Positions 9,501-19,332 of a stretch of 64,000 nt of DNA are shown in pieces; positions within the stretch are counted from its first letter, which is position 1; the number at the start of each line of letters is the position of its first letter. Under the pieces are notes generated by a model. The model was not told the origin of the DNA and searched no databases. It saw only the letters and a program-made list of their open reading frames with translations. The stretch is taken from the NCBI GenBank assembly GCA_010093685.1, contig MU006236.1, forward strand, positions 463,068 to 527,067, written 5' to 3'. This DNA comes from Ophiobolus disseminans. Its lineage: Eukaryota > Ascomycota > Dothideomycetes > Pleosporales > Phaeosphaeriaceae. Position numbers and translations under genes: made by a program.

Positions 9501-10910
9501 CAAAAGCGACCTCTCTGCGGAGCTTCTATTGGCGCGTTCAACGGAGAGCACCTCCCGCCTGTGTCGTACGGCGGAGTAATCCTGGTCGATGACGAGCCTG
9601 TTGGCATGACCGTGCACCACTTGCTCGATGATCCATCGGATGATGAGAGCGAAGACGGTGCGGATCTATCCAGCCCATACTCAAACGATCCAGTTTTGTC
9701 GAGTGCGACAGGCAATAACCCGTGGCTCATGGGCGTGGGTGGCCAACCAGGCCTCGAACTCAACTCAGAGGAGCCAGCAGCCATGTGGGATCTCGAGCTA
9801 TCAGACGATGAGGAGATGAAAAGCGACGTTGACGACGACGCCGACGCCGAATCATTTGATTTCTCCGATTCCGAGTTCGATTCAGATGATGAAGCCCCAG
9901 GCATGAGCGACTCCACAATATCGCGAAGCACGACAGGAGACATTGACGGCATCTCGCCCGGCGCAGGCAGCGACATCAAAATCACGCAACCAGCCATCGA
10001 CGACGTCGACGAAGCCTTCTTCCCCAACGACGATGACCGCGACGAAGAGCACCTCCTCTCACACGAGCTAGGCCACGTGCACGCGTCCTCGGGCATCCGT
10101 CGCTGGAAGCGCGACGGCATCGTGCACGAAATCGACTGGGCCCTGCTCAAACTCAACGAATCGCGCCTCCAGCCATATAATATCTGCCAGGGCGGCCGCC
10201 GCTTCTGCTTCAAGCAAATGGAGCCCGACCAGCGCGAGATCGCATCCAAACTGAACGTCCCTGTCGATAGACGCCACTACGCACCAGAAGAAGACGAATA
10301 CCCAAACGGCGTCGCCAACGCAGACCACCTCGGCGGCATGAACGTGCACTGTTTCGGCCGCACAACAGGTCTCCAGGGCGGAATGATCAACCCCGCAATG
10401 TCCTCCGTGCGCATCTACCGCCGCAAAACTTTTTCCCGCTCCTGGTCCGTCGCTGGGGGCTTCGGAGTCGGCGGCGATTCGGGCGCGTGGATTGTTGAGA
10501 ATAAAACGCATCGTGTGGTTGGGCATGTGCTGGCTTGGTGTCAGCGTAATCATATCGCTTACCTGTGCCCCATGGAGGTGCTGCTAGAGGACATTAAACG
10601 CACGTTAGGCGCGCAGCGCATATATTTACCTGGTAGTGCGGAACAAAGCAGGCATAAGCGCAAGGGCGTCGAGGAGCTAGAAGCAGGTGTTCAGGGGCTG
10701 GGCATTGTGGATTCTGCAATCGATATTAGGAGTGCGTTTGGGACGGGGCCGCCGTCGAGTAGCGCATCTGGGGGGTGGATGCGTAATGGGCGACTGAACT
10801 TTGGGGCTGGGGGCGAGAGCGACAAGGAGAATCTTCCTGTGCTGCGGAGCCGTATTGTGCAGGTTAAGGAGGGCAGGGATGGGGGGTTGGAGATGGCTGT
10901 TGTGCCATAG
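6565..10910 (+). CDS. HeLo-like / pseudokinase / IQ / trypsin-like protease multidomain protein
   Basis: Two exons, 6565..8614 and 8740..10910, joined by a 125-nt intron (GTATGT, perfect TACTAAC at 8721, TTAG), give 1406 residues. The ATG at 6565 (CAACATGG) is the first in frame. Residues about 1-130 are helical, with KFRIQKDRLITWGVDW, like HeLo-type domains of fungal allorecognition proteins. Residues about 240-560 resemble a kinase: FVHKDINSSNILVF replaces HRD, SFDLF stands where DFG should be, and no clear ATP-binding lysine is seen, so it is probably a pseudokinase. Two IQ motifs (IIQRAW, IIQKAW) near 712 and 741 suggest calmodulin binding. The last third is a chymotrypsin-like protease with His in GMTVHH (~976), Asp in IDWALLK (~1149) and Ser in GGDSGAW (~1264); a long acidic insert lies between His and Asp. 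It neighbours HET-domain genes. The single-gene model rests on the intron; two separate genes are the alternative. Confidence 0.72.
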
Positions 10911-11569
10911 GTTTCGCCGTTGGTGTTGGGGCGAGGATAGTCAGGATGGTGTTTGAGTCGTGGGCGTTTCTGGTGCTCGGTAATACCCTCGTATGGCTTT
11001 TTTGTGTTGTATATATCCATTACCTCTGATCTACACTTTAATCGTTCGATGTGCTCGGCTCTACGTGGTAAGGTTTGATGATTTCATCGCACTGTACGGT
11101 TGTGGTGATATGAAGCCTATAATGTGTAGACCATCGCTTCCAAATCAGGGTTTCTTTCGCGTGGAGTCATCACCTCCTCCCTACCCGTACCGATGTTTTG
11201 AGGTTAGTCAGGTACCCGTGAAATCTAGGAAATCGTTCGTGCAGCTTCGAAAAGTCCAAATTTGTCTCGCCTTCAGGCGAGATTATTGACTGTGAGTTTT
11301 CAGTCATTCCCGTGCGCTTTCCCTAAATTCGTTATGTTGTGGTGTCACAAGAGTGAATAGATGTTCGAGGGGAGGAAACTTGTCTTGTACTGGTGTGTGG
11401 ATTGGCTTGGTTTGCGCAGGGCTGGGGGGAATGAGTCCGCGTTGTGGGGATGGTTGGATGATTAGTTAGTTGGCATGTTTGTTAGTACCATGACGATTGG
11501 TAGTTTCTGCATTCAAGTTTGAGGCATTAGGACGTGCAGCTGGTGTTAAGTCTAGCATTGCCTTATTTG
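10911..11569. other. Convergent intergenic region, no gene seen
   Basis: This stretch lies between the 3' ends of two converging genes. It contains short AT-richer frames without recognisable domains and is best read as 3' untranslated and spacer sequence. Confidence 0.5.
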
Positions 11570-13561
11570 CTAGTCGAGGTGAATGTGTCCCCATTCGCCG
11601 TCTTCCGCTGCTTCTCCGTCCATGATTCCGTCTATATACGCTTCGCTGACAATCACATATTTGCCATTCTCAACGCGTCGAAGAACAAATGGTACCTGTG
11701 CCCCTGCAATAATGGCAACGACATCGCCTGGTTTGACATCCCAAGAGCTTATGCCAAGGTTCCCTTTCTTAGTGATGAATGGTGAGCGCTTGACGGTGAC
11801 CCTCATAAGATCATGTATGAGCTTCGCTGGAACTCCGCATCCACTCTTGAGCAGGCCTTTCACTACTTTACTCGCTAGGAAGTCTCCAAGTTGTTGTTTG
11901 ATGTCCTGTCGCCTTATACTGGAAACCCCGTCTCTGAAAATCGGCAAGGCGTCGAAGAACCGATTGACTCGCTTTAGTTTTGTGTCTTCTCCATATCCAA
12001 TAGCTGTATGCGAGGTTCTGACCACTGCTTTTAGACGCTCGTTGAAATCTGCGTAAGTCCCAGTGGCTGCGTATGTGAGTCGCAAGAGCTCATACAACCA
12101 CTGAAACGGGTGCAAACATGTTTCCGTATTGGGCATCCTGGGAACGACGCCGATTCGGGCAACTTCGTCATAGACGATAGCCATCACAGAAATGCCTGTA
12201 ATTTTTCGACCTTTTCTCGAGATGTTGATGCGGTTTTGAGTTTCCGACCCACAGGCGTTGGATTTAGGATAGAGGGTGAGGTGATCGTTTTTCATCTCTT
12301 GGAGAAGTTCTGGCATGGGTATAGACCAGTCCGGTACCCATGAAGGCAGGTCGCCTGAGGTTTTAGCCGCGCAGAGTGATAGGATCGAAGTATGGCCTTG
12401 CTGCAGTAGAGCAGCTGCAGTAGTCATGTATACTTCTTTCTTGGAAGAAGTGTAGTCGGGAAGGACACCTAATGCTTCCAACTCTCTTTGGTCTTCGGCA
12501 ATGCCCAGAAGCGCGAAAATCTTATCTCGCGAATCGGTCGAGTCCAGATGCTGGTAGCCATCCTCTTTTAGATGGTGCATACTGCCGACGCAAGTCGCGC
12601 GGAGCAAACCAACTAGCGGGAATCTTTCAAGGCGATACACGTTTGATAGTGAAAGCATGACGTGAGCTCTGTGTGATGCTGTGAAAACGACATCCGTTTG
12701 ATAAGATGTCAAAGATTGCTGTTGCTGCATTTTTGAGGATAGCGTGACTGACAGAGCATAGTATGCATTGAACGCAGCTCGAAACCTTTGACGGGAAATG
12801 CGCTTTGTTCCACAAGCAAAGTAAGCACGTTCCGGTAGGGTAATTTCCTGCAAGACCCAGACTCGTCCCCACCATGCCCGTCTCAAAAGGCGCCTTAGCC
12901 CAGCTATGGGAAGAAGTTGATCCTGAGACTTCCAGCCACTGATGGAATCCAGAAGCTGTTCTAGGTCACGCTTGGATACCGATATCAATCTCCGGTCAAG
13001 CCAACTCTTCAAGACAATCTTGGCAGGGTCTTGCATATATGATGGTGTCGTAGCTATCGCCTGCCAAATCGACGTGCATCCCTGAGGGCCATTATGAAGA
13101 CCGCAGGCTTCGGCCCTTTCTCCCAGCATGTTGAGATAGTCAATGACGGTGTCACTGTTGTCCGCCGGTGCTCCAAGCCAGGCAAGGACGCCGAATGCCT
13201 GTCGGTAGATATCGCCCATGAGCCCGACCTGCCATCCCTTCTCTTCATCATCCATTTGGTTGATACAGATCGCGTCTATCCATACAATCATACTCTCTGC
13301 TTCTTCAAAGCCCATCATTGCCTCGAACAAATTGCGCGTGACCCTAAAGGGTCGTTTGTCCACCAATATGATTCTTCCATCCTTGCGATCTCCCCAGACG
13401 TACGATAAAGCCAAGAACGGGGGGTCTTCATCGAGGCTGGCATGGAACATTCGGCATGCGGGTCGAGCCTTGCTCAGATGGTGGGTTCTCGGGAACAGTT
13501 CAATGAGCCTGATTTCGCGCCTAGCAGGGTCCACCTTTTGGTATTCGAATCGACCGCTCAT
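11570..13561 (-). CDS. HET-domain (heterokaryon incompatibility) protein
   Basis: One exon of 663 residues starting at the ATG at 13561 (GCCATGA context); upstream frame extension lacks an ATG. The HET domain occupies roughly residues 45-230, with the hallmark ALSYVWGD, then IVWIDAICINQMDDEEKGWQ and IYRQAFGVLAWLGAP. HET domains are TIR-related and trigger cell death after non-self recognition in fungi. The C-terminal part ends with a small beta-rich region (KPGDVVAIIAGAQVPFVLRR), as seen at the end of many HET proteins. No N-terminal NACHT or repeat domain is present. It is head to head with a second HET gene and next to the HeLo/pseudokinase/protease gene. Its specificity cannot be inferred. 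Confidence 0.92.
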   Translation of the reverse strand: MSGRFEYQKVDPARREIRLIELFPRTHHLSKARPACRMFHASLDEDPPFLALSYVWGDRKDGRIILVDKRPFRVTRNLFEAMMGFEEAESMIVWIDAICINQMDDEEKGWQVGLMGDIYRQAFGVLAWLGAPADNSDTVIDYLNMLGERAEACGLHNGPQGCTSIWQAIATTPSYMQDPAKIVLKSWLDRRLISVSKRDLEQLLDSISGWKSQDQLLPIAGLRRLLRRAWWGRVWVLQEITLPERAYFACGTKRISRQRFRAAFNAYYALSVTLSSKMQQQQSLTSYQTDVVFTASHRAHVMLSLSNVYRLERFPLVGLLRATCVGSMHHLKEDGYQHLDSTDSRDKIFALLGIAEDQRELEALGVLPDYTSSKKEVYMTTAAALLQQGHTSILSLCAAKTSGDLPSWVPDWSIPMPELLQEMKNDHLTLYPKSNACGSETQNRINISRKGRKITGISVMAIVYDEVARIGVVPRMPNTETCLHPFQWLYELLRLTYAATGTYADFNERLKAVVRTSHTAIGYGEDTKLKRVNRFFDALPIFRDGVSSIRRQDIKQQLGDFLASKVVKGLLKSGCGVPAKLIHDLMRVTVKRSPFITKKGNLGISSWDVKPGDVVAIIAGAQVPFVLRRVENGKYVIVSEAYIDGIMDGEAAEDGEWGHIHLD

Positions 13562-13973
13562 GGCTAGCGACGCACCGAAAATAATCGAACAAATCGTATA
13601 AAGCGCTTTTCGGACTGAATAGAAATACGAGGCTGTGCAGGAATGCAGAGACAAGGTTACGATCTCGTAGCTGCTGAGGCTGAGCGCAGGCAGCAGGGCT
13701 CAGACATTGCGGGGCTGATCTGTGGACATCCACCCAGCGAGGCTGGAACACAAACATAGTTTCTCGCATCCTAAGGCTACTAGGCGTGCTATTTCGGTTT
13801 CGTCGCAACTGCACTGGCAATGCCGCTGTTTAGAGAGGGGCTACCGGTAATGTGCTTACATAAGCTTTCCCTGTCGCTGCTGCCTTCGCAGCCTCAGCCG
13901 CATCACAGCGCCGCCACTTCATCTAGGTAGAGTCCTCTTCATCGCTTATTCTTCTTCATTTCAGACCGCCGCG
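13562..13973. promoter_or_regulatory. Shared divergent promoter of two HET genes
   Basis: A 412-base head-to-head spacer between the two HET start codons. No recognisable site was found, but one region must carry both 5' UTRs and both promoters, so joint regulation is possible. Confidence 0.4.
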
Positions 13974-16376
13974 ATGCCACGCGATTTTTCGTCCACCAAA
14001 GGTCTGGCCGAAGCCACGAGTCATTGTCCTTACCAGTTCAAAGCAAGAACATTATCCGCCACTGCACGCTTTGCATGCGACGCTCTTTCTGAGCAGCAAC
14101 AATCTTGGATTCAAGAAACGAACCCTGATCAGGACGATGAAGCTATCTCAGAACCATCGCTTTACGACTCAGAAAAATGGAAAGGGATAGCAGACATCTC
14201 GTGCTGGGACTGTTATTCCGTCAATCTGGAAGCATGGCTGGAAGGGACCAACCCGGTTGTATGCGAACCTCCAGGATACAGACAAGCTACACTCTCCATG
14301 GATACCAAGTGTCATATGTGTGCGTTCCTTGGGTTCAATTCAAGTCTTTCTGTTAATTCAGCCAATGACAGCTCAAAAAGGTTGAACGTCTCAATGTTGA
14401 ACTGGCTACCAGGCTCTTCATATACTTTCCAACAAGGCCCGTTTCTATCTTCTATGTGTGTGCAGGAAAGCGATAATAAACGCAGTTCAGAATATCGAGA
14501 GAAACGCATATTCGTACCAGTCATCAGAGAACGGATTTCCGCACAGCCAAAGCCACCATACCGCCCATTACGGCCCGACTGTGTAGACTTCGATATGTTT
14601 CGGCCCTGGCTTGAAGATTGTGTGCAGCATCATCATGCTACATGTTCGCCGGGCGATCCATTTTTCCAAATATTTGGGGTAGGAGGCTTCCGACTCATCG
14701 ATTGTATTACTTCAGAAGTAGTTTTAGCATCGATTGGAGAGCGATATGTAGCGTTGAGCTACGTATGGGGAGAAGAGCTTGCCTCCGCAGACTCAAGGCA
14801 TGTTGATGTAGAAAAACGACGGACACAGCAATTCCCGCATACGATTCAGGACGCAATGACCGTGGCAGTGAAGTTAGGCTTCCACTACTTGTGGGTTGAT
14901 AGATATTGTATCAATCAGGATAACACTCCCGAGAAGCAAGAGCAGATATCAAAGATGGACAGTATATATCAATGTGCAGCGCTCACAATTATTGCTGCAG
15001 CTGGAACTAGTTCGCACCGGGGACTACCTGGTGTTCGCACAGGGTCACGTCGTGCGCAGCCAAGGATTGATATCGATGGAACAACTTGGGTATCTCTTCT
15101 GGCGAACCCAGGCGACGCCGTTCGTAGGTCAAAATGGCATACACGAGGCTGGACATATCAAGAAGGATACTTCTCACGGCGCCGTCTCATTTTCACAGAA
15201 GAACAAGTCATATATCAATGCAACACTACAAGCTGCTGCGAACTTGCAGATCCAGACCCAAAGACAGCTCCAAAACAAGGACATATTATGGTTTCATCGG
15301 CCCAAACAGACACCAAGGGAGTACCAGTTCATCCGAATGCTGGCTATGATCTGTTCATGAGCCTTCAGTCCGTCATCTCGCGCCCCGACCGTGAATGGGT
15401 TGTTCTGAAAAGCATAGGAGAATATACCCAAAGGGAATTGAGCTACCAGTCCGATGCTCTCAACGCCATCCGAGGGCTTTTCTCGCGGGTTACAAACGCG
15501 ACAAATAAATACTTCAGAGGGCTAAAAGTCGGGCCCTTTCATCAGTTTTGGGGCATCCCCACAAGTCCCGCTGCATACTGTCCTGAAAACAAAGACGACC
15601 TCGATACATTTGAGGAGTTGGTGGCCATGCTCGACCAAAATCAGCAAATATATGCCGCCATGGGATGTGGAATGAATTGGCGTAGTAGCAGCAATGAGCC
15701 ATCAGTTCGAAGACAAGGATTCCCCAGCTGGTCCTGGGCTGGCTGGATTACACCCGTCACATGGCCAATATCTCAGCCCGGATCATACGACTGCGCAATA
15801 CGAGACATTCCAAAGCAAATATGGATACATACCAACTGGGGAGAGGCTAAACCTCTGACTGAGTCGGTACTCGAACATATCACGCGACTCCACGGCAACG
15901 AGGCCTCGTTATATACGTACCGTCTCGGCATTGAAACAAACATCGTTCAAATTACATTGTCGTGTTGCACGGATCCCCGCATTGGCTTCGCGGTGATTGC
16001 TAGCGATGATACGCTAGGGAAAGCCGGTATCACGGGCGTCGAATTGGATTTGCTGGTTTGGCGCGTTGATATTACGCCCAATGCTCCAGAGGGCAGCGCA
16101 CTACGCGCTGCACTTTGCTCGGAAACGTTCGAATGCGCGGTGATGTTTGGACACTACGGTATCATGCTACGGACTCAAGATGGAGTGTCTGAGCGCGTTG
16201 GTATCGTTGAACTCGATGCTTTTGGGTGCTCGAATGAAGCGCAGTTTCGGACAGGAGCGCCGAACGATGCTGGCTCGAGGGTTGTGCTGACGTACATCCC
16301 TGACTCGGTTTCTCGCGATGCACGATGTTTAGTTGAGCGATTTCCGACTCAGAGGAAGAAAATATTGCTGGAATGA
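13974..16376 (+). CDS. HET-domain protein
   Basis: A single-exon gene of 800 residues from the ATG at 13974 (GCGATGC). The N-terminal third carries two Cys pairs (ISCWDCYSV and KCHMCAFLG), common before HET domains of this type. The HET domain follows at roughly residues 255-410: YVALSYVWGEE, HYLWVDRYCINQDN, the helical IYQCAALTIIAAAG and the downstream SKWHTRGWTYQEGYFSRRRLIF. The C-terminal half shows the usual FPSWSWAGW motif near residue 585. The protein probably acts in vegetative incompatibility or another programmed cell-death response. It belongs to a different HET subfamily from its divergent neighbour, judged by the Cys pairs and the WTYQE/WSWAGW motifs, so the pair is not a simple duplication. 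Confidence 0.93.
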   Translation: MPRDFSSTKGLAEATSHCPYQFKARTLSATARFACDALSEQQQSWIQETNPDQDDEAISEPSLYDSEKWKGIADISCWDCYSVNLEAWLEGTNPVVCEPPGYRQATLSMDTKCHMCAFLGFNSSLSVNSANDSSKRLNVSMLNWLPGSSYTFQQGPFLSSMCVQESDNKRSSEYREKRIFVPVIRERISAQPKPPYRPLRPDCVDFDMFRPWLEDCVQHHHATCSPGDPFFQIFGVGGFRLIDCITSEVVLASIGERYVALSYVWGEELASADSRHVDVEKRRTQQFPHTIQDAMTVAVKLGFHYLWVDRYCINQDNTPEKQEQISKMDSIYQCAALTIIAAAGTSSHRGLPGVRTGSRRAQPRIDIDGTTWVSLLANPGDAVRRSKWHTRGWTYQEGYFSRRRLIFTEEQVIYQCNTTSCCELADPDPKTAPKQGHIMVSSAQTDTKGVPVHPNAGYDLFMSLQSVISRPDREWVVLKSIGEYTQRELSYQSDALNAIRGLFSRVTNATNKYFRGLKVGPFHQFWGIPTSPAAYCPENKDDLDTFEELVAMLDQNQQIYAAMGCGMNWRSSSNEPSVRRQGFPSWSWAGWITPVTWPISQPGSYDCAIRDIPKQIWIHTNWGEAKPLTESVLEHITRLHGNEASLYTYRLGIETNIVQITLSCCTDPRIGFAVIASDDTLGKAGITGVELDLLVWRVDITPNAPEGSALRAALCSETFECAVMFGHYGIMLRTQDGVSERVGIVELDAFGCSNEAQFRTGAPNDAGSRVVLTYIPDSVSRDARCLVERFPTQRKKILLE

Positions 16377-16628
16377 GTCTGCGAAGTGGCGGGGTATTTA
16401 TTCGTACTGTCTCATCAATCCAGCACAACCGCCTGTACGTGCTTGCAGATTGTGTCGCAAAGCCGACGTTGAGATCCCTCTCTACAAGAATGGATGAATG
16501 CGCAAAATCCAGCAGCTATGGAACAGATTGACCATATGGAGAGCAAGGCTTCTTTGCTCAGTCTATCTGTTCCCATCTGATTCTCCATCACTTTATGTCC
16601 GACTGATTCCACTCTGCAAGACAGTCTT

Positions 16629-18047
16629 TTGCGGTTCATCCGCACGAGCACTATCAGTACGAAGAAGTCATGGTTCAACTTCCGTGGACAGCATGACGAA
16701 CGCGACAAGGAGGGTGTACTTCAACCTATGCCTGGTCAGATACAACAAGCCTTCTGGTTTGATGATACGCTCTTCATGCTCGATGAATCAAAAGCCGATA
16801 GCAAGCCAAGCGAGCCAAACAAGAATGATTGGGGCTGCGTTCCAAATAACTCTAACTATCCGGCTCGGCAACTTACCGTTCGCTGCTTTGGCCATACCAA
16901 TGGACCGATCGTCGAATTACTGAACTATATCAAGGCCAAAGCTCTAGAAAGCGTAAAGCTGGAGGTGATCAAAGTGATGCCTGGAAGTACAGCACACGAT
17001 CTGCGAGAGAAACGTCCGTTATCATCCATTGAGACGGAGCCGAAGATGCGAGATCAAATACAGCAGAAAGTCGAGGACATCTTCCACAAGGACTCCAGAA
17101 AAGTTTACAGTGATACTAGCAGGCCCTGTAGGCACGGATTTCTGTTTTACGGCCCTCCTGGGACTGGTAAAACTAGTCTGGCTGTTGCCGTTGCCGCGCA
17201 CGCTTGCGTACCTCTAGTGACGATTACACTTCGAGGCATGGACGACAAAGGTTTAGAAAAGGCTCTTGCTAACATACCTCTTCCTTCCGTGGTATTGATG
17301 GAAGATATTGATGTTTCTTCGGCTGATGTTGGAAAACGCGATCAGCCCGCCGCAAAGAAGAATCTGCAACCTGCGGAGGAAGTTGTACCGATTAACACAG
17401 CTGAAGCAGTCAATATTATCGAACAGACTATTGGCCAATTCATGAGTCGATACCACCAAGAACAACTTGCAGAGATGAAGCGATATCATCGAGAGCAGGC
17501 TCTTTCGAACAAAGCAGTTCTCGAACTGATCTCCGCACACGTTGGGTACGAAGTAGACCAGAACGATGCGTTTAGAGGCGCCGGTGAAGCCTCGAATTCT
17601 TCCCGTCAGAAGATGATAGGACCGTCTCAGTCTGTTCCGGTGCCTATCAAGAGCATAACCATGAGCGGGCTTCTGAATGTCATCGATGGAGCAGCTTCGG
17701 TGGAGGGTGGACTACTCATTATGACGACGAACCATAAAAACCACCTCGATGATGCCTTGATAAGACCTGGTCGCTGCGACAGTGAGTTTGAGATTACATA
17801 TGCCACCAAAAACAGTGCAGAGCAGACGTTCAAGCGCATGTTTGGGTTGGATCCTAATCGAAAATATCGCAGCGAAGCGATAAATCGATTCGCTGAAGCC
17901 TTCAAGAAACAATTTCCAGAAGAGAGCACCATAGCAACTGCCGCACTTGCCGGTTATTGTGCAAGGCACCGCAACCGACCAGTAGAAGCAGTGGAAAATT
18001 TTCCGGAATGGTTGCGCATTAGCGATGAGATCTTCGACCAGGACTAG
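16629..18047 (+). CDS. BCS1-like AAA ATPase (5' end uncertain)
   Basis: The frame encodes a mitochondrial-BCS1-type AAA ATPase: Walker A GPPGTGKTS, Walker B VVLMEDIDVSS, sensor/arginine-finger region MTTNHKNHLDDALIRPGRCD, and a BCS1-like segment before the ATPase (RQLTVRCFGHTNGPIVELL). Fungi have many paralogs of unknown role besides the true Bcs1. A large polar insert separates Walker B from the second half. No ATG opens the frame near its start: an in-frame ATG at 16518 is followed by TGA at 16578..16580, so either a small 5' intron is missed or the N-terminus is broken. No typical BCS1 transmembrane start was seen. The frame stops at 18047, and a disordered ORF overlaps it by 23 bases. Confidence 0.8.
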   Translation: MRFIRTSTISTKKSWFNFRGQHDERDKEGVLQPMPGQIQQAFWFDDTLFMLDESKADSKPSEPNKNDWGCVPNNSNYPARQLTVRCFGHTNGPIVELLNYIKAKALESVKLEVIKVMPGSTAHDLREKRPLSSIETEPKMRDQIQQKVEDIFHKDSRKVYSDTSRPCRHGFLFYGPPGTGKTSLAVAVAAHACVPLVTITLRGMDDKGLEKALANIPLPSVVLMEDIDVSSADVGKRDQPAAKKNLQPAEEVVPINTAEAVNIIEQTIGQFMSRYHQEQLAEMKRYHREQALSNKAVLELISAHVGYEVDQNDAFRGAGEASNSSRQKMIGPSQSVPVPIKSITMSGLLNVIDGAASVEGGLLIMTTNHKNHLDDALIRPGRCDSEFEITYATKNSAEQTFKRMFGLDPNRKYRSEAINRFAEAFKKQFPEESTIATAALAGYCARHRNRPVEAVENFPEWLRISDEIFDQD

Positions 18048-19140
18048 CAATATCGAAGTCAATGTGCCCCAGGCTTTCGACCGTGCCCTGCTGCAGATTG
18101 CGTCCAAAGATTTCGTCACTCCCAAGCCAGAGGAACATGAAGGTGAAGTAAAGACTGAGGTCAACCGATCCATCCGTAATCCGTTGCGTCTAATCATGGG
18201 TGGTAACTCCAAGTCCCCGAAGCAGATAACCGGACCAGCTGAACGCTTGCTACTCACTGCTGCGGGCGAGTCCACTCCATTGAAGACCTTTCCTACTAAT
18301 GAGGAACTAAGCTTATTTGCCGCTTTTGATCTCAAGTCCATCATAGCTGTGGCTGAGAACGCTCGAGATGAAGAACTCTCCAAAATACGGGCAGCAGGTT
18401 TGATATTGTTACGGGACAATGACAACAAGGAACACTGTATGAGTACTTCTGATCACGGCGCAAGCTTGAGTGACGATGGCGATGATTTGCCCGAATTTTC
18501 GCTTGCGGGACGAATTCAGTCGGTTCTGCCGCCGCTCCGGCGGTCTCCTTTCATGCCAGAAGACGGCACGAGGAAAGAACATCCCGCAAGGCCGCTTCTA
18601 ACAGCCGCGGTCGAGTTGCCTGCAGAAGAGGCGCTGAGGCTGGTGGCGTCTCGTCCGCTCGAAGATTCGTTCTTCAAATCGGAGCAATCTTCTCCAACAT
18701 GGTCAGGCAAATCGACTCCTTTGTCGGGAGAGGCCGAGAAGAGCAAATGTTTGGCTCGGGATAGTCATTCATCTAGTCGGACGAGTTTAAGCGTGTCAGT
18801 CAAGTCTGAAGTTCTGAGCTCGGCTGACTTGAAGCGTGTCGCGATCCAACATTCGTACGAGCACAACGAGTGGCACGATGTTGATAATGTATGTACAACG
18901 TCTACTTCCAAGACTGCAACTGAAGACGATCTTCTCACGGAAAACAGCGCGTGTGCTGATACTCACACCGGCAATACGCTCATTCGTTCACAAATAGCTT
19001 CACTGTCCACGACCACCACAAGTTCAATTGCTGGTAATGCTCAAGCAGCCGGTGATTCTGATGAAGAGAGCCTAGGCTTTTTCGATGATTCAGAGAAGCA
19101 GACATATCTCTACCTTGAAGGGCTGGCCAGCGAAAAGTAG
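18025..19140 (+). CDS. Disordered acidic/serine-rich ORF overlapping the AAA ATPase gene
   Basis: A 371-residue frame in +1 relative to the ATPase frame, with its ATG at 18025 and a 23-base overlap. It has no recognisable domain and is rich in Ser, Glu and Asp (for example SSSRTSLSVSVKSE and AGDSDEESLGFFDD), so it is probably unstructured. Some fungal BCS1-like proteins have long C-terminal tails, so it may be the tail of the upstream protein, displaced by a one-base indel or a missed intron. I found no splice pair of normal length that joins the frames. A separate hypothetical gene is the other reading. Confidence 0.45.
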   Translation: MRSSTRTSNIEVNVPQAFDRALLQIASKDFVTPKPEEHEGEVKTEVNRSIRNPLRLIMGGNSKSPKQITGPAERLLLTAAGESTPLKTFPTNEELSLFAAFDLKSIIAVAENARDEELSKIRAAGLILLRDNDNKEHCMSTSDHGASLSDDGDDLPEFSLAGRIQSVLPPLRRSPFMPEDGTRKEHPARPLLTAAVELPAEEALRLVASRPLEDSFFKSEQSSPTWSGKSTPLSGEAEKSKCLARDSHSSSRTSLSVSVKSEVLSSADLKRVAIQHSYEHNEWHDVDNVCTTSTSKTATEDDLLTENSACADTHTGNTLIRSQIASLSTTTTSSIAGNAQAAGDSDEESLGFFDDSEKQTYLYLEGLASEK

Positions 19141-19332
19141 GGAAAGGATAAAAGTTGTTCGACATAAACCGTACTGCGCGACACCTTGTGGCACCGAACC
19201 GGGTCGAGATGAGAACGCGAACTAGCAGTAATAGTGTATAACATCGTATCATAACCGTGTCCATCCGTTTAGCCTTCCTATCTTACAAACGTCTGCGAGC
19301 CTCATGGTGGCGCTTTCACTCATTTCCCTATA

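Noticed and set aside
9500..10249. 249-codon Ser-rich frame antisense to the protease gene
   Set aside because: Serine-rich because it is opposite an Asp/Glu-rich insert; no support for a gene.
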